Below, one piece after another: positions 33,354 through 41,043 of a DNA stretch of 42,841 nucleotides. The stretch covers positions 1-42,841 of the forward strand of contig CAIMWS010000320.1 in NCBI GenBank assembly GCA_903845125.1, read 5' to 3'. The translations under genes and the position numbers were made by a program. Origin of the DNA: an uncultured Verrucomicrobiota bacterium. Lineage in GTDB: Bacteria; Verrucomicrobiota; Verrucomicrobiia; Limisphaerales; UBA1319. The notes below the pieces were generated by a model that ran no database searches, had not been told where the DNA came from, and saw nothing but the letters and a program-made list of their open reading frames with translations. Position 1 is the stretch's first letter. Each line of letters begins with the position of its first letter.

Positions 33354-34271
33354 ATGACGGCGGCAACGATCCAACGGGTATGCCCGCTTTGCGGGGGAGC
33401 GGACCAGGAGCCGTTCCTGCGCAAAGAGGAATTGCGGCTGGCCCAGTGCGGCTCCTGCCGGATGGTGTATGCCAGCCCCGTGGAGGAGGACCTGGCCAGC
33501 GGCCGGTATTACAACCGCCTGGGCGTGCCTTTCTACCTGAGCCCGGACAAGCTGGCGGGTGATTACGCGCCGGTGCGGTTCGAGCGGGAGCTGGCCTTGT
33601 TCCGGCGTTTCTGCACGAGGGGCAGGGTGCTGGATGTGGGCTGCTCGACAGGCGGGTTTCTTTACCAACTGCGGCACCGGCACCCGGGCGCCTACGAGGG
33701 GCTCGGCATGGACGTGGCGGGGGCGGCGCTGGATCACGCGGAAAGCCAGGGAACGACGGTGCTGCGAGCAGCTTTCCTGGACCATGATTTCGAGGACGCG
33801 CGGTTCGCTGCGGTGAGCTTCTGGGCGGTATTGGAGCACCTGGTGTGGCCGCGGGAGTTTTTCGTCAAAGCGGCCGGCCTGCTCGAACCGGGCGGACATT
33901 TGTTTGCGCTGGTGCCGAACCTCGAATCCCTGGCAGTGCGAATACTGGGGGCCAAATACCGCTATATCATGCCGGACCATGTGAACTATTTCTCGGCGGC
34001 CACCTTCCGGCGGCTGGCGGCGACCGCGCCCAGCCTGGAGCTGGCAACTTCCGGCTCGTGCCACTTCAACCCGGCGGTGATCTGGCGCGATCTCCGGGGC
34101 GGGACCCGGCGGGTGGCGGACACGGAGCGAGCAAAACTGTTGAAACGCACCACGGCTTGGAAGCAGAATCCGCTGTTGAAGCCGGCCCAATGGATGTATG
34201 GCTGGCTGGAGCGGTGGCTGGGCCGGCGGGGCCTGGCCGACAACCTCTATATGGTATTGCGAAAACGATGA
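33354..34271 (+). CDS. SAM-dependent methyltransferase with N-terminal zinc-binding motif
   Basis: The ATG at 33354 has AGGAA upstream; the longer frame starts in non-coding sequence. The 305-residue protein begins with a Cys-rich knuckle (RVCPLCGG ... LAQCGSCRMVY). The class I methyltransferase fold follows, with the SAM-binding glycine motif GRVLDVGCSTGGFLY and the later strands SFWAVLEHLVWP and EPGGHLFALVPN. This N-terminal CPLCG layout is common among methyltransferases of polysaccharide and deoxysugar clusters. It overlaps the HpnA-type epimerase by ATGA. The acceptor is unknown; a sugar C- or O-methylation is inferred from the neighbours. Confidence 0.85.
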   Translation: MTAATIQRVCPLCGGADQEPFLRKEELRLAQCGSCRMVYASPVEEDLASGRYYNRLGVPFYLSPDKLAGDYAPVRFERELALFRRFCTRGRVLDVGCSTGGFLYQLRHRHPGAYEGLGMDVAGAALDHAESQGTTVLRAAFLDHDFEDARFAAVSFWAVLEHLVWPREFFVKAAGLLEPGGHLFALVPNLESLAVRILGAKYRYIMPDHVNYFSAATFRRLAATAPSLELATSGSCHFNPAVIWRDLRGGTRRVADTERAKLLKRTTAWKQNPLLKPAQWMYGWLERWLGRRGLADNLYMVLRKR

Positions 34272-35275
34272 AATGCTTTGTCACCGGAGCTTCCGGATTT
34301 GTGGGGGCCAATCTCGTGCACGAACTGGTGCGGCAGGGGCACCAGGTCAAATGCCTGGTGCGCCCGGGCAGCCCGTTGCGCGTGCTGGAGGGTGTCCCGT
34401 ATGAGCCGGTCCCGGGGGATTTGACCGACCGGCCCAGCCTAGCCCGGGGCCTGCGGGGCTGCGAATGGTGCTTTCACGTGGCGGCCAGCTACCATTTGTG
34501 GCTGCCGGATTACGCCCCGATGTATGCCGCCAACGTGGACGGCACCCGCCACGTGCTGGAAACCGCCGGGGAGGCCGGCTGCTCGCGCATCGTCCATACC
34601 AGCACCGTCGGCTGCATCGGCCTGCCCAAGCCGGGCACCGCCCCCGCCCCGCCCAGCGATGAAACCACCCCACACCACGAAGCCCAGCTGAGCAACCATT
34701 ACAAGCGCTCCAAGTGGCAGGCCGAGCAGGTGGCGCTGGGCCTGGCGCGCCAGGGATTGCCGGTGGTGATCGTGAATCCCAGCGCGCCAGTGGGCCCCCG
34801 GGATGTGAAACCGACCCCCACGGGGCAGTTGATCGTGGATTTCCTGAACCGGCAGATGCCCGCCTACCTGGATACCGGCCTGAACTGGGTCCACGTGCGG
34901 GATGTGGCCATCGGCCATATCCTGGCAGCGGGAAAAGGGCGGGTGGGCGAGCGCTACATCCTGGCCCATGCCGGGGGGAATTGGAGCATGAAAAAAGTGC
35001 TGGATGAGCTGGCTGCGCTCACGGGCCTGCCGTCTCCCTCCTTCCGCGCGCCCTACGCCCTGGCCTGGGCGGCGGCGTGGATCTCCGAAGCGGTGGCCAG
35101 CGTCACCGGCCGGCCGCCCAAAGCGCCTCTGGCGGGGGTGCGCATGGCCCGATACAAGATGTATTTCAACCCCGCCAAGGCCATCCAGGAGCTGGGCCTG
35201 CCCCAAACGCCTCCCCGGCAGGCGCTGGCGGATGCGGTGGAGTGGTTCCGCCAGAACGGTTATGTGAAGAAATGA
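34268..35275 (+). CDS. hpnA: NAD-dependent epimerase/dehydratase of the HpnA (hopanoid-associated sugar epimerase) type
   Basis: This extended short-chain dehydrogenase has 335 residues. The NAD site is VTGASGFVGANLVHEL at the N-terminus. The family's conserved segments match the HpnA group closely: HVAASYHLW, NVDGTRHVLE, HYKRSKWQAEQVAL (catalytic Tyr and Lys), and VIVNPSAPVGPRDVKPTPTG with MPAYLDTGLNWVHVRDVA. HpnA was named from hopanoid clusters, but such epimerases also occur with general sugar genes. No other hopanoid gene lies in the window. It is translationally coupled to the methyltransferase, and the wxcM-like gene starts 7 bases after its stop. Confidence 0.85.
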   Translation: MKCFVTGASGFVGANLVHELVRQGHQVKCLVRPGSPLRVLEGVPYEPVPGDLTDRPSLARGLRGCEWCFHVAASYHLWLPDYAPMYAANVDGTRHVLETAGEAGCSRIVHTSTVGCIGLPKPGTAPAPPSDETTPHHEAQLSNHYKRSKWQAEQVALGLARQGLPVVIVNPSAPVGPRDVKPTPTGQLIVDFLNRQMPAYLDTGLNWVHVRDVAIGHILAAGKGRVGERYILAHAGGNWSMKKVLDELAALTGLPSPSFRAPYALAWAAAWISEAVASVTGRPPKAPLAGVRMARYKMYFNPAKAIQELGLPQTPPRQALADAVEWFRQNGYVKK

Positions 35276-35282
35276 GCCGCTT

Positions 35283-36227
35283 ATGAGCAAACCCGTTGAA
35301 ATCCACGAAAAAGCCGCCGTCGAACCGGGCAGCCTCCTGGGGCCGGGAACACGTGTTTCGGCTTTCGCCCACATCCACGCCGGCGCGCGCCTGGGCGCTG
35401 ATTGCGTGGTGGGTGAAGGGGTGGTGGTGGAGCCGGAGGTGGAGATCGGCGACGGCGTGTGCATCGAGGGCGGCGTGCGCCTGCGCCGCGGCGTGCGCCT
35501 GGGCGATGCGGTGGTGGTGGGCGCGGGGGTGGTGTTCGGCCGGGAGCCTTCCCCCGGAGGGCCGCCCACCGGGGTGCCGCGGACCGCCGCCACCTGCGTG
35601 CGCACCGGGGCGGTGCTGGGGGCCAACGTCACGCTGTGGTCCGGCATCACGGTGGGGCAGCACGCCCGCGTGGAGCCGGGCGCGGCGGTCACCCGCGATG
35701 TGCCCGCCTTCGCGGTGATGACCGGCAACCCGGCCTACGTGTGCGATTATGTGGTCACGGTTCCCAAGGAGGATCCCGCCCTGCGGGGCGCCCCGGGGGC
35801 GGGCCTGCAGCCGCTGCCGGTGGGAGGCGCCCAGATCGTCCTGATGCCGGTATTTTCCGATTTTCGGGGCACCTTGTCCTTTGGCCAGGCGCCCAGCCAC
35901 CTGCCGTTCATTCCGAAACGGTATTTCATCACCTACGCGGTGGCGCCCAGCCAATCCCGCGGCCAGCACGCCCACCGCCAGCTGCACCAGTTCCTGGCCT
36001 GCGTCAAAGGCTCCTGCTCGGTGCTGGTGGATGACGGCCGCCACCGGGCACGGGTGGAACTGGACCAGCCCAACAAGGGCTTGCATGTGCCGAACTGGGT
36101 TTGGGCCGCGGAGTTCAATTTTTCCAGCGATGCAGTGCTGCTGGTGCTGGCCTCGGAAGGGTTCGACAAGGAAGACTACATCGGCGATTACGACATCTTC
36201 CTGGCGGAGCTTCAGAAACGGGCTTGA
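35283..36227 (+). CDS. WxcM-type fusion: left-handed beta-helix acyltransferase plus sugar ketoisomerase cupin
   Basis: The first about 175 residues are a hexapeptide-repeat left-handed beta-helix (GARLGADCVVGEGVVVEPEV, AVLGANVTLWSGITVGQHA, PAFAVMTGNPA), usual for sugar N-acyltransferases. The last about 130 residues are a cupin of the FdtA/QdtA/WxcM group (RGQHAHRQLHQFLACVKGS, DGRHRARVELDQPNKGLHVP, KEDYIGDYDIFL), which acts as a dTDP-4-keto-6-deoxyglucose 3,4-ketoisomerase. WxcM of Xanthomonas has this same two-domain layout. Such enzymes make 3-acylamino-3,6-dideoxyhexoses for O-antigen or S-layer glycan. The required aminotransferase is not next to it; the DegT-type enzyme at 6557 belongs to that family but is far away. 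Confidence 0.88.
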   Translation: MSKPVEIHEKAAVEPGSLLGPGTRVSAFAHIHAGARLGADCVVGEGVVVEPEVEIGDGVCIEGGVRLRRGVRLGDAVVVGAGVVFGREPSPGGPPTGVPRTAATCVRTGAVLGANVTLWSGITVGQHARVEPGAAVTRDVPAFAVMTGNPAYVCDYVVTVPKEDPALRGAPGAGLQPLPVGGAQIVLMPVFSDFRGTLSFGQAPSHLPFIPKRYFITYAVAPSQSRGQHAHRQLHQFLACVKGSCSVLVDDGRHRARVELDQPNKGLHVPNWVWAAEFNFSSDAVLLVLASEGFDKEDYIGDYDIFLAELQKRA

Positions 36228-36291
36228 ACGTCCGCCCCAAGAAAGGGTAAACAAGACTGTTCCCAAGCTCGAATGTCCGTTTTTTTAGGCG

Positions 36292-37221
36292 ATGGATAAC
36301 AAAATGAAAAATGCAAGTGCTTGGCTGGCCGCCGGTTTGCTTCTGGCGGGGATTGACGCAATGGCGGAAGGGGAACTGGAGTTGGCGGCTCCAGGTGCGA
36401 AACTGGAGAAACTCGCGGGGGGCTTCGCTTTCACCGAGGGTCCGGCCTGCGATGCCCGCGGCAACATTTATTTCACCGACCAACCGAACAACCGCATCCA
36501 CTGTTGGAGCGTGGAAGGGAAATTATCCACTTACCTGGAACCGTGCGGCCGGGCCAACGGGCTGGTGTTCGACCACGTGGGCAACCTGGTGGCCTGCGCG
36601 GACGAGGAAAACCAATTGTGGTCCATCGCCCCCGGCGGCCAGGTGACCGTGCTCATCAAAAACTACCAGGACAAACCTCTCAACGGGCCCAATGATGCCT
36701 GGGTGCGCCCGGATGGCGGGATTTATTTCACGGACCCCTATTATAAACGGTCTTACTGGAAGCGTGGTCCCAAGGAGCAGGATGGCGAACACGTCTATTT
36801 CCTGGCCAAGCCGGGGGAAAAACTGAGGCGGGTGACGGATGACCTGCGGCAGCCCAACGGCATCACCGGCACGCGGGATGGCAAAACCTTGTTCGTGGCC
36901 GATATCGGCGCGGGCAAGACCTACCGTTATGCGATCCAGGAAAACGGATCCCTGGCGGAGAAAACGCTGTTTTGCTCCATGGGTTCGGATGGCATGACGC
37001 TGGACGCCGAGGGCAATGTTTACCTGACCGGCCGGGGCGTGACGATTTTTGACAAGACCGGCCGCAAGCTGGCGAACATCCCGGTGCCGGAGCAGTGGAC
37101 GGCCAACGTGGCTTTCGGCGGAGCGGACGCCAAAACCCTGTTCATCACCGCCAGCAAAGGATTATATGCCATCAAGATGAAGGTGGCCGGCGGTGACCTG
37201 CCCTTGAATTTCGGCAAATGA
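36292..37221 (+). CDS. Exported SMP-30/gluconolactonase family protein
   Basis: This six-bladed beta-propeller lactonase has 309 residues. A signal peptide (ASAWLAAGLLLAGIDAMA) follows the start. The ATG at 36292 was taken, but the ATG at 36304 would serve equally well. Family motifs are FTEGPACDARGNIYFTDQPN (metal Glu), GPNDAWVRPDGGIYFTDPYY (metal Asn/Asp), RQPNGITGTRDGKTLFVAD and GSDGMTLDAEGNVYLT. Members hydrolyse sugar lactones, here probably in the periplasm. It follows the sugar module by 64 bases but has its own putative leader (a T7 run just before the start), so it may be separate. Confidence 0.88.
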   Translation: MDNKMKNASAWLAAGLLLAGIDAMAEGELELAAPGAKLEKLAGGFAFTEGPACDARGNIYFTDQPNNRIHCWSVEGKLSTYLEPCGRANGLVFDHVGNLVACADEENQLWSIAPGGQVTVLIKNYQDKPLNGPNDAWVRPDGGIYFTDPYYKRSYWKRGPKEQDGEHVYFLAKPGEKLRRVTDDLRQPNGITGTRDGKTLFVADIGAGKTYRYAIQENGSLAEKTLFCSMGSDGMTLDAEGNVYLTGRGVTIFDKTGRKLANIPVPEQWTANVAFGGADAKTLFITASKGLYAIKMKVAGGDLPLNFGK

Positions 37222-37286
37222 CCGGCCGAGGACAACTCCCGATGTTCAACTGATCGCTGGTTTGGGCTTGGGGAGTGGTCGGTTTG

Positions 37287-37320
37287 GCACCGGCGGCGGG
37301 CGCCCGCACCTTTCCGGTGC
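37287..37320. terminator. Nested hairpin between convergent lactonase and thioredoxin-Ig genes
   Basis: GCACCGG (37287-37293) pairs with CCGGTGC (37314-37320), enclosing an inner palindrome GCGGGCGCCCGC. There is no T-run. It lies in the 293-base gap 37222-37514, which shows no gene; termination of one or both convergent transcripts is possible. Confidence 0.35.
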
Positions 37321-37514
37321 GCCCGAATCATCCCTGCCAGATCGAGGCCTGGGAAACGGAGGGGAAATGGCCGGAGAATCCGGCCCCAACCAAGGTCCAA
37401 GCCACCGGCAGGGAATTTGCGGCCTGGCACGCTCAAGAGCCTGGTGCATTTCGCCGGTCGGCAAGGCACCCTGTTCAAACCAGCGGACGTCCCCGGCCCG
37501 GCCGGCCCAGCCGT

Positions 37515-38564
37515 TCAATTCCTGATCCCGGCGCGGAAAAAGACCCCGGGCAGGTTGGTGTTGATGTAGGTGGAAAACGGGAAGGTGGATCCGCTCACAG
37601 TGTTCGTGGCCACCGGATTCCAATTCTTCAGGTCGGTGGAAGCCTCCACCACCACCGCGCACCCCATCGGCACGCGGGGCATCGTCACCATCATGACCCC
37701 CGGGGCCCGGCCAATGCCTTCAAACTGCGGCGCATCCAGCACGGTCAACACGGCCGCCTGGCTGACCACGTTCCCGGCCTGGTTGCCAACCAGGACGGTA
37801 TAGTTCCCGGCATCGCCCGGCTGGATCTTCCCGAAACTCAAGCTGGGGCCGGTGGCATTAAGAATATTGGCGCCATTCTTGCGCCACTGGTATTGCAATG
37901 GTGCGGTGCCGGTGGCCACCACGGTGAGGACGACGCTGGCGCCCGCCACCACCTGCCGGCTGGCGGGTTGGACGGTGATGGCTGGAGCTACGTTGGTGGA
38001 CCGCTTGACGGCGTCGATTTTGCTCCGCATGTAAGTGGCGCCGGGGTACCCCGCCTGGCTCATCAAAACCTCCCATTGCTTGTGGGTGGTGGAATTGGCG
38101 GCGCCGTTGATGATCACAAACAAGGGGATCGCATCCTCGACATTGAACTGGTTCCAGGCCAACCCGCTGAAATCGTCAGCCACCAATTCCAACCCCCCGT
38201 TCTGGATGAACTGATCCGTGCTGGAGGGCGATTCCGATTCGATGTTCACCGACAAAACTGTCACGGGAATGCCGGAAGGATTGCCTCCGCGGCTGCGATA
38301 ATACTGCTGGATGTTGACCTCCACATCCGGCGAGGAACGCGCGCATGGCCCGCACCACCAGGCGAAAAAGTCCAGCACCACCACCTGTCCCGCAAAGTCG
38401 GTGAGTTTGACCGGATTGCCGGTCTGGTGGTTGGTGAGGGTGAAGTTGCGGGCCACGCCGCCCACCGGGGTTACCTGCGCCAATAATAGGCCACAGCCAG
38501 GAAATACCACGGCCAAGGTTGCAATCAGGCGGAGAAGTCTTTGCATGTTCAGTTTTTTAATCAT
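37515..38564 (-). CDS. Exported TlpA-like thioredoxin fused to an immunoglobulin-like domain
   Basis: The ATG at 38562-38564 has AGAGG seven bases upstream; the longest frame begins at a TTG and is less likely. The signal peptide (LLRLIATLAVVFPGCGLLLA) is followed by a TlpA/ResA-type redox domain with the active site FFAWWCGPCARSSP near residue 73. The ResA-like insert and the cis-Pro region AIPLFVIING are present. At about 200-285 lies an Ig-like domain (ITVQPASRQVVAGASVVLTV ... YQWRKNG ... GDAGNYTVLVGNQAG). The recurring module VVVEASTDLKNWNPVA ends the protein. The Ig and terminal modules suggest surface attachment rather than cytochrome maturation. Confidence 0.85.
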   Translation of the reverse strand: MIKKLNMQRLLRLIATLAVVFPGCGLLLAQVTPVGGVARNFTLTNHQTGNPVKLTDFAGQVVVLDFFAWWCGPCARSSPDVEVNIQQYYRSRGGNPSGIPVTVLSVNIESESPSSTDQFIQNGGLELVADDFSGLAWNQFNVEDAIPLFVIINGAANSTTHKQWEVLMSQAGYPGATYMRSKIDAVKRSTNVAPAITVQPASRQVVAGASVVLTVVATGTAPLQYQWRKNGANILNATGPSLSFGKIQPGDAGNYTVLVGNQAGNVVSQAAVLTVLDAPQFEGIGRAPGVMMVTMPRVPMGCAVVVEASTDLKNWNPVATNTVSGSTFPFSTYINTNLPGVFFRAGIRN

Positions 38565-38701
38565 AAACATGCCTCTTGTCAATCCGAGATAACCGATCGA
38601 CCAGGCGCATCTTACCCGCTGAGTTCGACCCCTCCCCCACCGAAAGTTCAGCCCAGCCTATCCGTCCCCGAGCCGTGAGCCAAGCTTTTGGCACGAACGC
38701 G

Positions 38702-38721
38702 CCCTTGGGCGGCGCCAAGGG
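38702..38721. repeat. Hairpin in the 430-base gap between divergent thioredoxin-Ig and CotH genes
   Basis: CCCTTGG (38702-38708) and CCAAGGG (38715-38721) form a perfect seven-base-pair stem with a six-base loop. The gap 38565-38994 contains no convincing gene on either strand and must hold both promoters. The minus-strand frame across it lacks a start signal and recognisable sequence. Confidence 0.35.
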
Positions 38722-38994
38722 AGGGGAAGCCGGAACCAAACCGATCCAATTCGGCCAAACATTTTCCCCCCGGGCAGCACGGCTTCTGGCCAACCACCCA
38801 CAGGAAGTCCTCCTCACTCCGGGCCGGCGAATCCTGGGTGGGAAATAATTTGAGTCGATTAAATGGCCGCCGACTTGGTTGCAAAAGCGGGTGACCTGAT
38901 AATTTCCGCGCTGGAGCAGGATGATTTTGCAGCTGGCGTAATAGGCGTCAGCCGTTAATCTTTCCTTGGCAAATCGAAATGGACCAATGGTGGC

Positions 38995-40662
38995 ATGAAA
39001 CGCACTCTGAAATGTTTTGGCGGACCTCAATGGTTGGCACTGCTGTGGGTTTTAATAATTTGGAGATGGCCCGCCGGACATGCGCTCGCCGGGGACGTTT
39101 CGGATCGCTTCTATGATCCCAAAGTGGTGCAAACCATCCAACTGGAGATCAAGCCCGAAGACCTTGACCGCTTGCTGGCCGCCTTGCCTCAGCGGATTTC
39201 TGTCCCGGCCGTCTTCCGCTGGAATGACCAGGTGTTCCCATTAGTGGGAGTGCGCTACAAAGGGAACAGTTCCTCGATGCCGGGCGCTTCCCACAAGAGG
39301 GGTTTTCTAATTGAGTTTTCGGAGTTCAAAAAGGGCCAGCGCTTCCTGGGATTGCGGCACGTGGCCTTGGACAATGGCATACAGTTTGGGTGTGTTTTCA
39401 GTGAGCGCCTGGTTACCGACACACTGCGGGAGCTTGGCGTGAAGGCGGCGCGGTGCAACTACGCTCGTGTTTACCTGAACGGGAAATATGCCGGCCTCTA
39501 TGTGAACGTGGAGCGGATCGACAAAACCTTCGTTGCACGGCACTTCGGAACGGAGGCCGGAACCCTGTTTAAGGCAGACGAGGGTGGCCCGGGCACCGAT
39601 TTTCATTATCTTGGCGCCGATCCCGCGCTCTATCGCAAAGGCTTTGAATTGCATGCCGGACGCGAAGCGGAGGCCAATGCCCAGTTGGTGGAATTTATTC
39701 GCACCATCGACACTGCCACGGGCACGGAGGCCGAATTGAGCCGCTGCCTCGATGTGGATGCCTTCGTGAAGACCACCGCGGTGATGCTCTTCGCCGGCGC
39801 GTTCGACCAATATACCGGCTGGGGACCGCATAATTACTATTTATATCGGAATCCAGCGGATCAGCGCTGGACCTATCTCCCGTGGGATTTGGATGTCGGA
39901 TTTGCGGACCAGGCGTTCGGCCGCGTGCCCGTGCTGGAAGGATGGTCTGCGGCCTGGCCAGCGCCGGTGCCAGGGCGTCCGTTAATGGAAAGGTTGATCG
40001 CTCACACCAACCTGCTCCAGCAGTATCGGAGCCAGGCCAGCGCCATTTTGGAGGCATCGTTCCGGCCGGAGATTCTCATTCCGAAGCTGCGGGCGTTATA
40101 TGAGCAGATTCGGCCGGCCCTCGAGGAGGATCCGTTTCCTCCGCGGCGGGTAACCGTTCCTACCGATTCTGGATATGCCGATATCCTCGCGAGCATGGAA
40201 GCCTTCATCCGCCAGCGATACACCCTGGCTCGGGCACAGCTGGACGCCCCCGGAAACCGACCCAAGCCTCGGCCAATGCTGCCACCGCCTCATGACGAAG
40301 GCCCCAAACCCGGTCCTCCGTCAGACGATGCCCCGGGCGATTTGCGTGCGGTCCAGGTGACCGACTCGAGGGTGGAATTGCGCTGGACGAATAAGGCTGT
40401 GGGCGATGTGGCTTCGGTCGTCCAGCGTTGCCTCGGCGCAGCTGGCACTGATTTTAACAACACCATCGGCCGGGAGGGAGCCGGCGTCACCAGCGCCATC
40501 GATCGGGATGTGAAGCCGGGCATGACCTATCGTTACCGGGTTTATGCGGTCCTGCCCACCCCGCAGGGTCCGCGAGGCACAGGAGTATCCAATGTAATCA
40601 CGGTGCGCATTCCCGAACGGTTGCCGGCAACCGGCACGCTGCCGAACGAGTTGGAAAGATGA
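38995..40662 (+). CDS. Exported CotH-kinase family protein with fibronectin type III domain
   Basis: CotH of Bacillus is an atypical protein kinase of the spore coat, and the family is widespread among exported proteins. The 555-residue protein starts with a signal peptide (PQWLALLWVLIIWRWPAGHALA). The CotH domain covers about 45-400, with VRYKGNSS, YLNGKYAGLYVNVERIDKTFVARHF, GPHNYYLYRNP and the metal-binding WDLDVGF (Asp298, Asp300). A Pro-rich linker (about 420-445) leads to a C-terminal fibronectin type III domain (RAVQVTDSRVELRWTN ... TYRYRVYAV). Whether the kinase is active outside the cell, and on what, is unknown. GGTGG precedes the start. Confidence 0.88.
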   Translation: MKRTLKCFGGPQWLALLWVLIIWRWPAGHALAGDVSDRFYDPKVVQTIQLEIKPEDLDRLLAALPQRISVPAVFRWNDQVFPLVGVRYKGNSSSMPGASHKRGFLIEFSEFKKGQRFLGLRHVALDNGIQFGCVFSERLVTDTLRELGVKAARCNYARVYLNGKYAGLYVNVERIDKTFVARHFGTEAGTLFKADEGGPGTDFHYLGADPALYRKGFELHAGREAEANAQLVEFIRTIDTATGTEAELSRCLDVDAFVKTTAVMLFAGAFDQYTGWGPHNYYLYRNPADQRWTYLPWDLDVGFADQAFGRVPVLEGWSAAWPAPVPGRPLMERLIAHTNLLQQYRSQASAILEASFRPEILIPKLRALYEQIRPALEEDPFPPRRVTVPTDSGYADILASMEAFIRQRYTLARAQLDAPGNRPKPRPMLPPPHDEGPKPGPPSDDAPGDLRAVQVTDSRVELRWTNKAVGDVASVVQRCLGAAGTDFNNTIGREGAGVTSAIDRDVKPGMTYRYRVYAVLPTPQGPRGTGVSNVITVRIPERLPATGTLPNELER

Positions 40663-40683
40663 GCCCCAAGCCGCTCTTGCCAA

Positions 40684-40714
40684 CCCTCACCCCACAGGGC
40701 CGCCCAGGTGAGGG
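40684..40714. terminator. Hairpin after the CotH-kinase gene
   Basis: CCCTCACC (40684-40691) pairs with GGTGAGGG (40707-40714) in a perfect eight-base-pair stem, 21 bases after the stop. There is no T-run. The sequence also resembles the short CCCTCACCC-type palindromic repeats dispersed in some PVC genomes. The rest of the gap 40663-41043 shows no gene. Confidence 0.4.
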
Positions 40715-41043
40715 CCCTCCCCCTGATTTGCCGTGCCGCCAATCATTGAGCCACCACTATTGGAGTGGGCGGTGAACACCCCGATCAATCCCCAGTAAGC
40801 CCCGGAACTCCCGGGGCCCAAGGCTGATGACTGGCTGGCTGGCATGGGCTCCCATCTGCGCGGAGTCCAACCAATCCATGCATCAGGGATTCCCCAGACT
40901 GCCAAACCGTGGCCGCCCTGGCAAATATCAGCAATCCGCCGGGTTCCCGCGTGGAATGAACCCGATGGCTGGTGATAGCAGCGCCCCAACCCGCGCGGGA
41001 AATCCGTTTGGGAAAAGAAGCGTTCGGTGATAGCGGCAGATTT

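Noticed and set aside
38557..39030. 157-codon minus-strand frame between the thioredoxin-Ig and CotH genes
   Set aside because: No start signal, no recognisable sequence, and it overlaps both flanking promoters.
40684..40714. CRISPR-like or mobile palindromic repeat
   Set aside because: Only one copy is seen in the window, so it is listed as a possible terminator and not as a repeat array.
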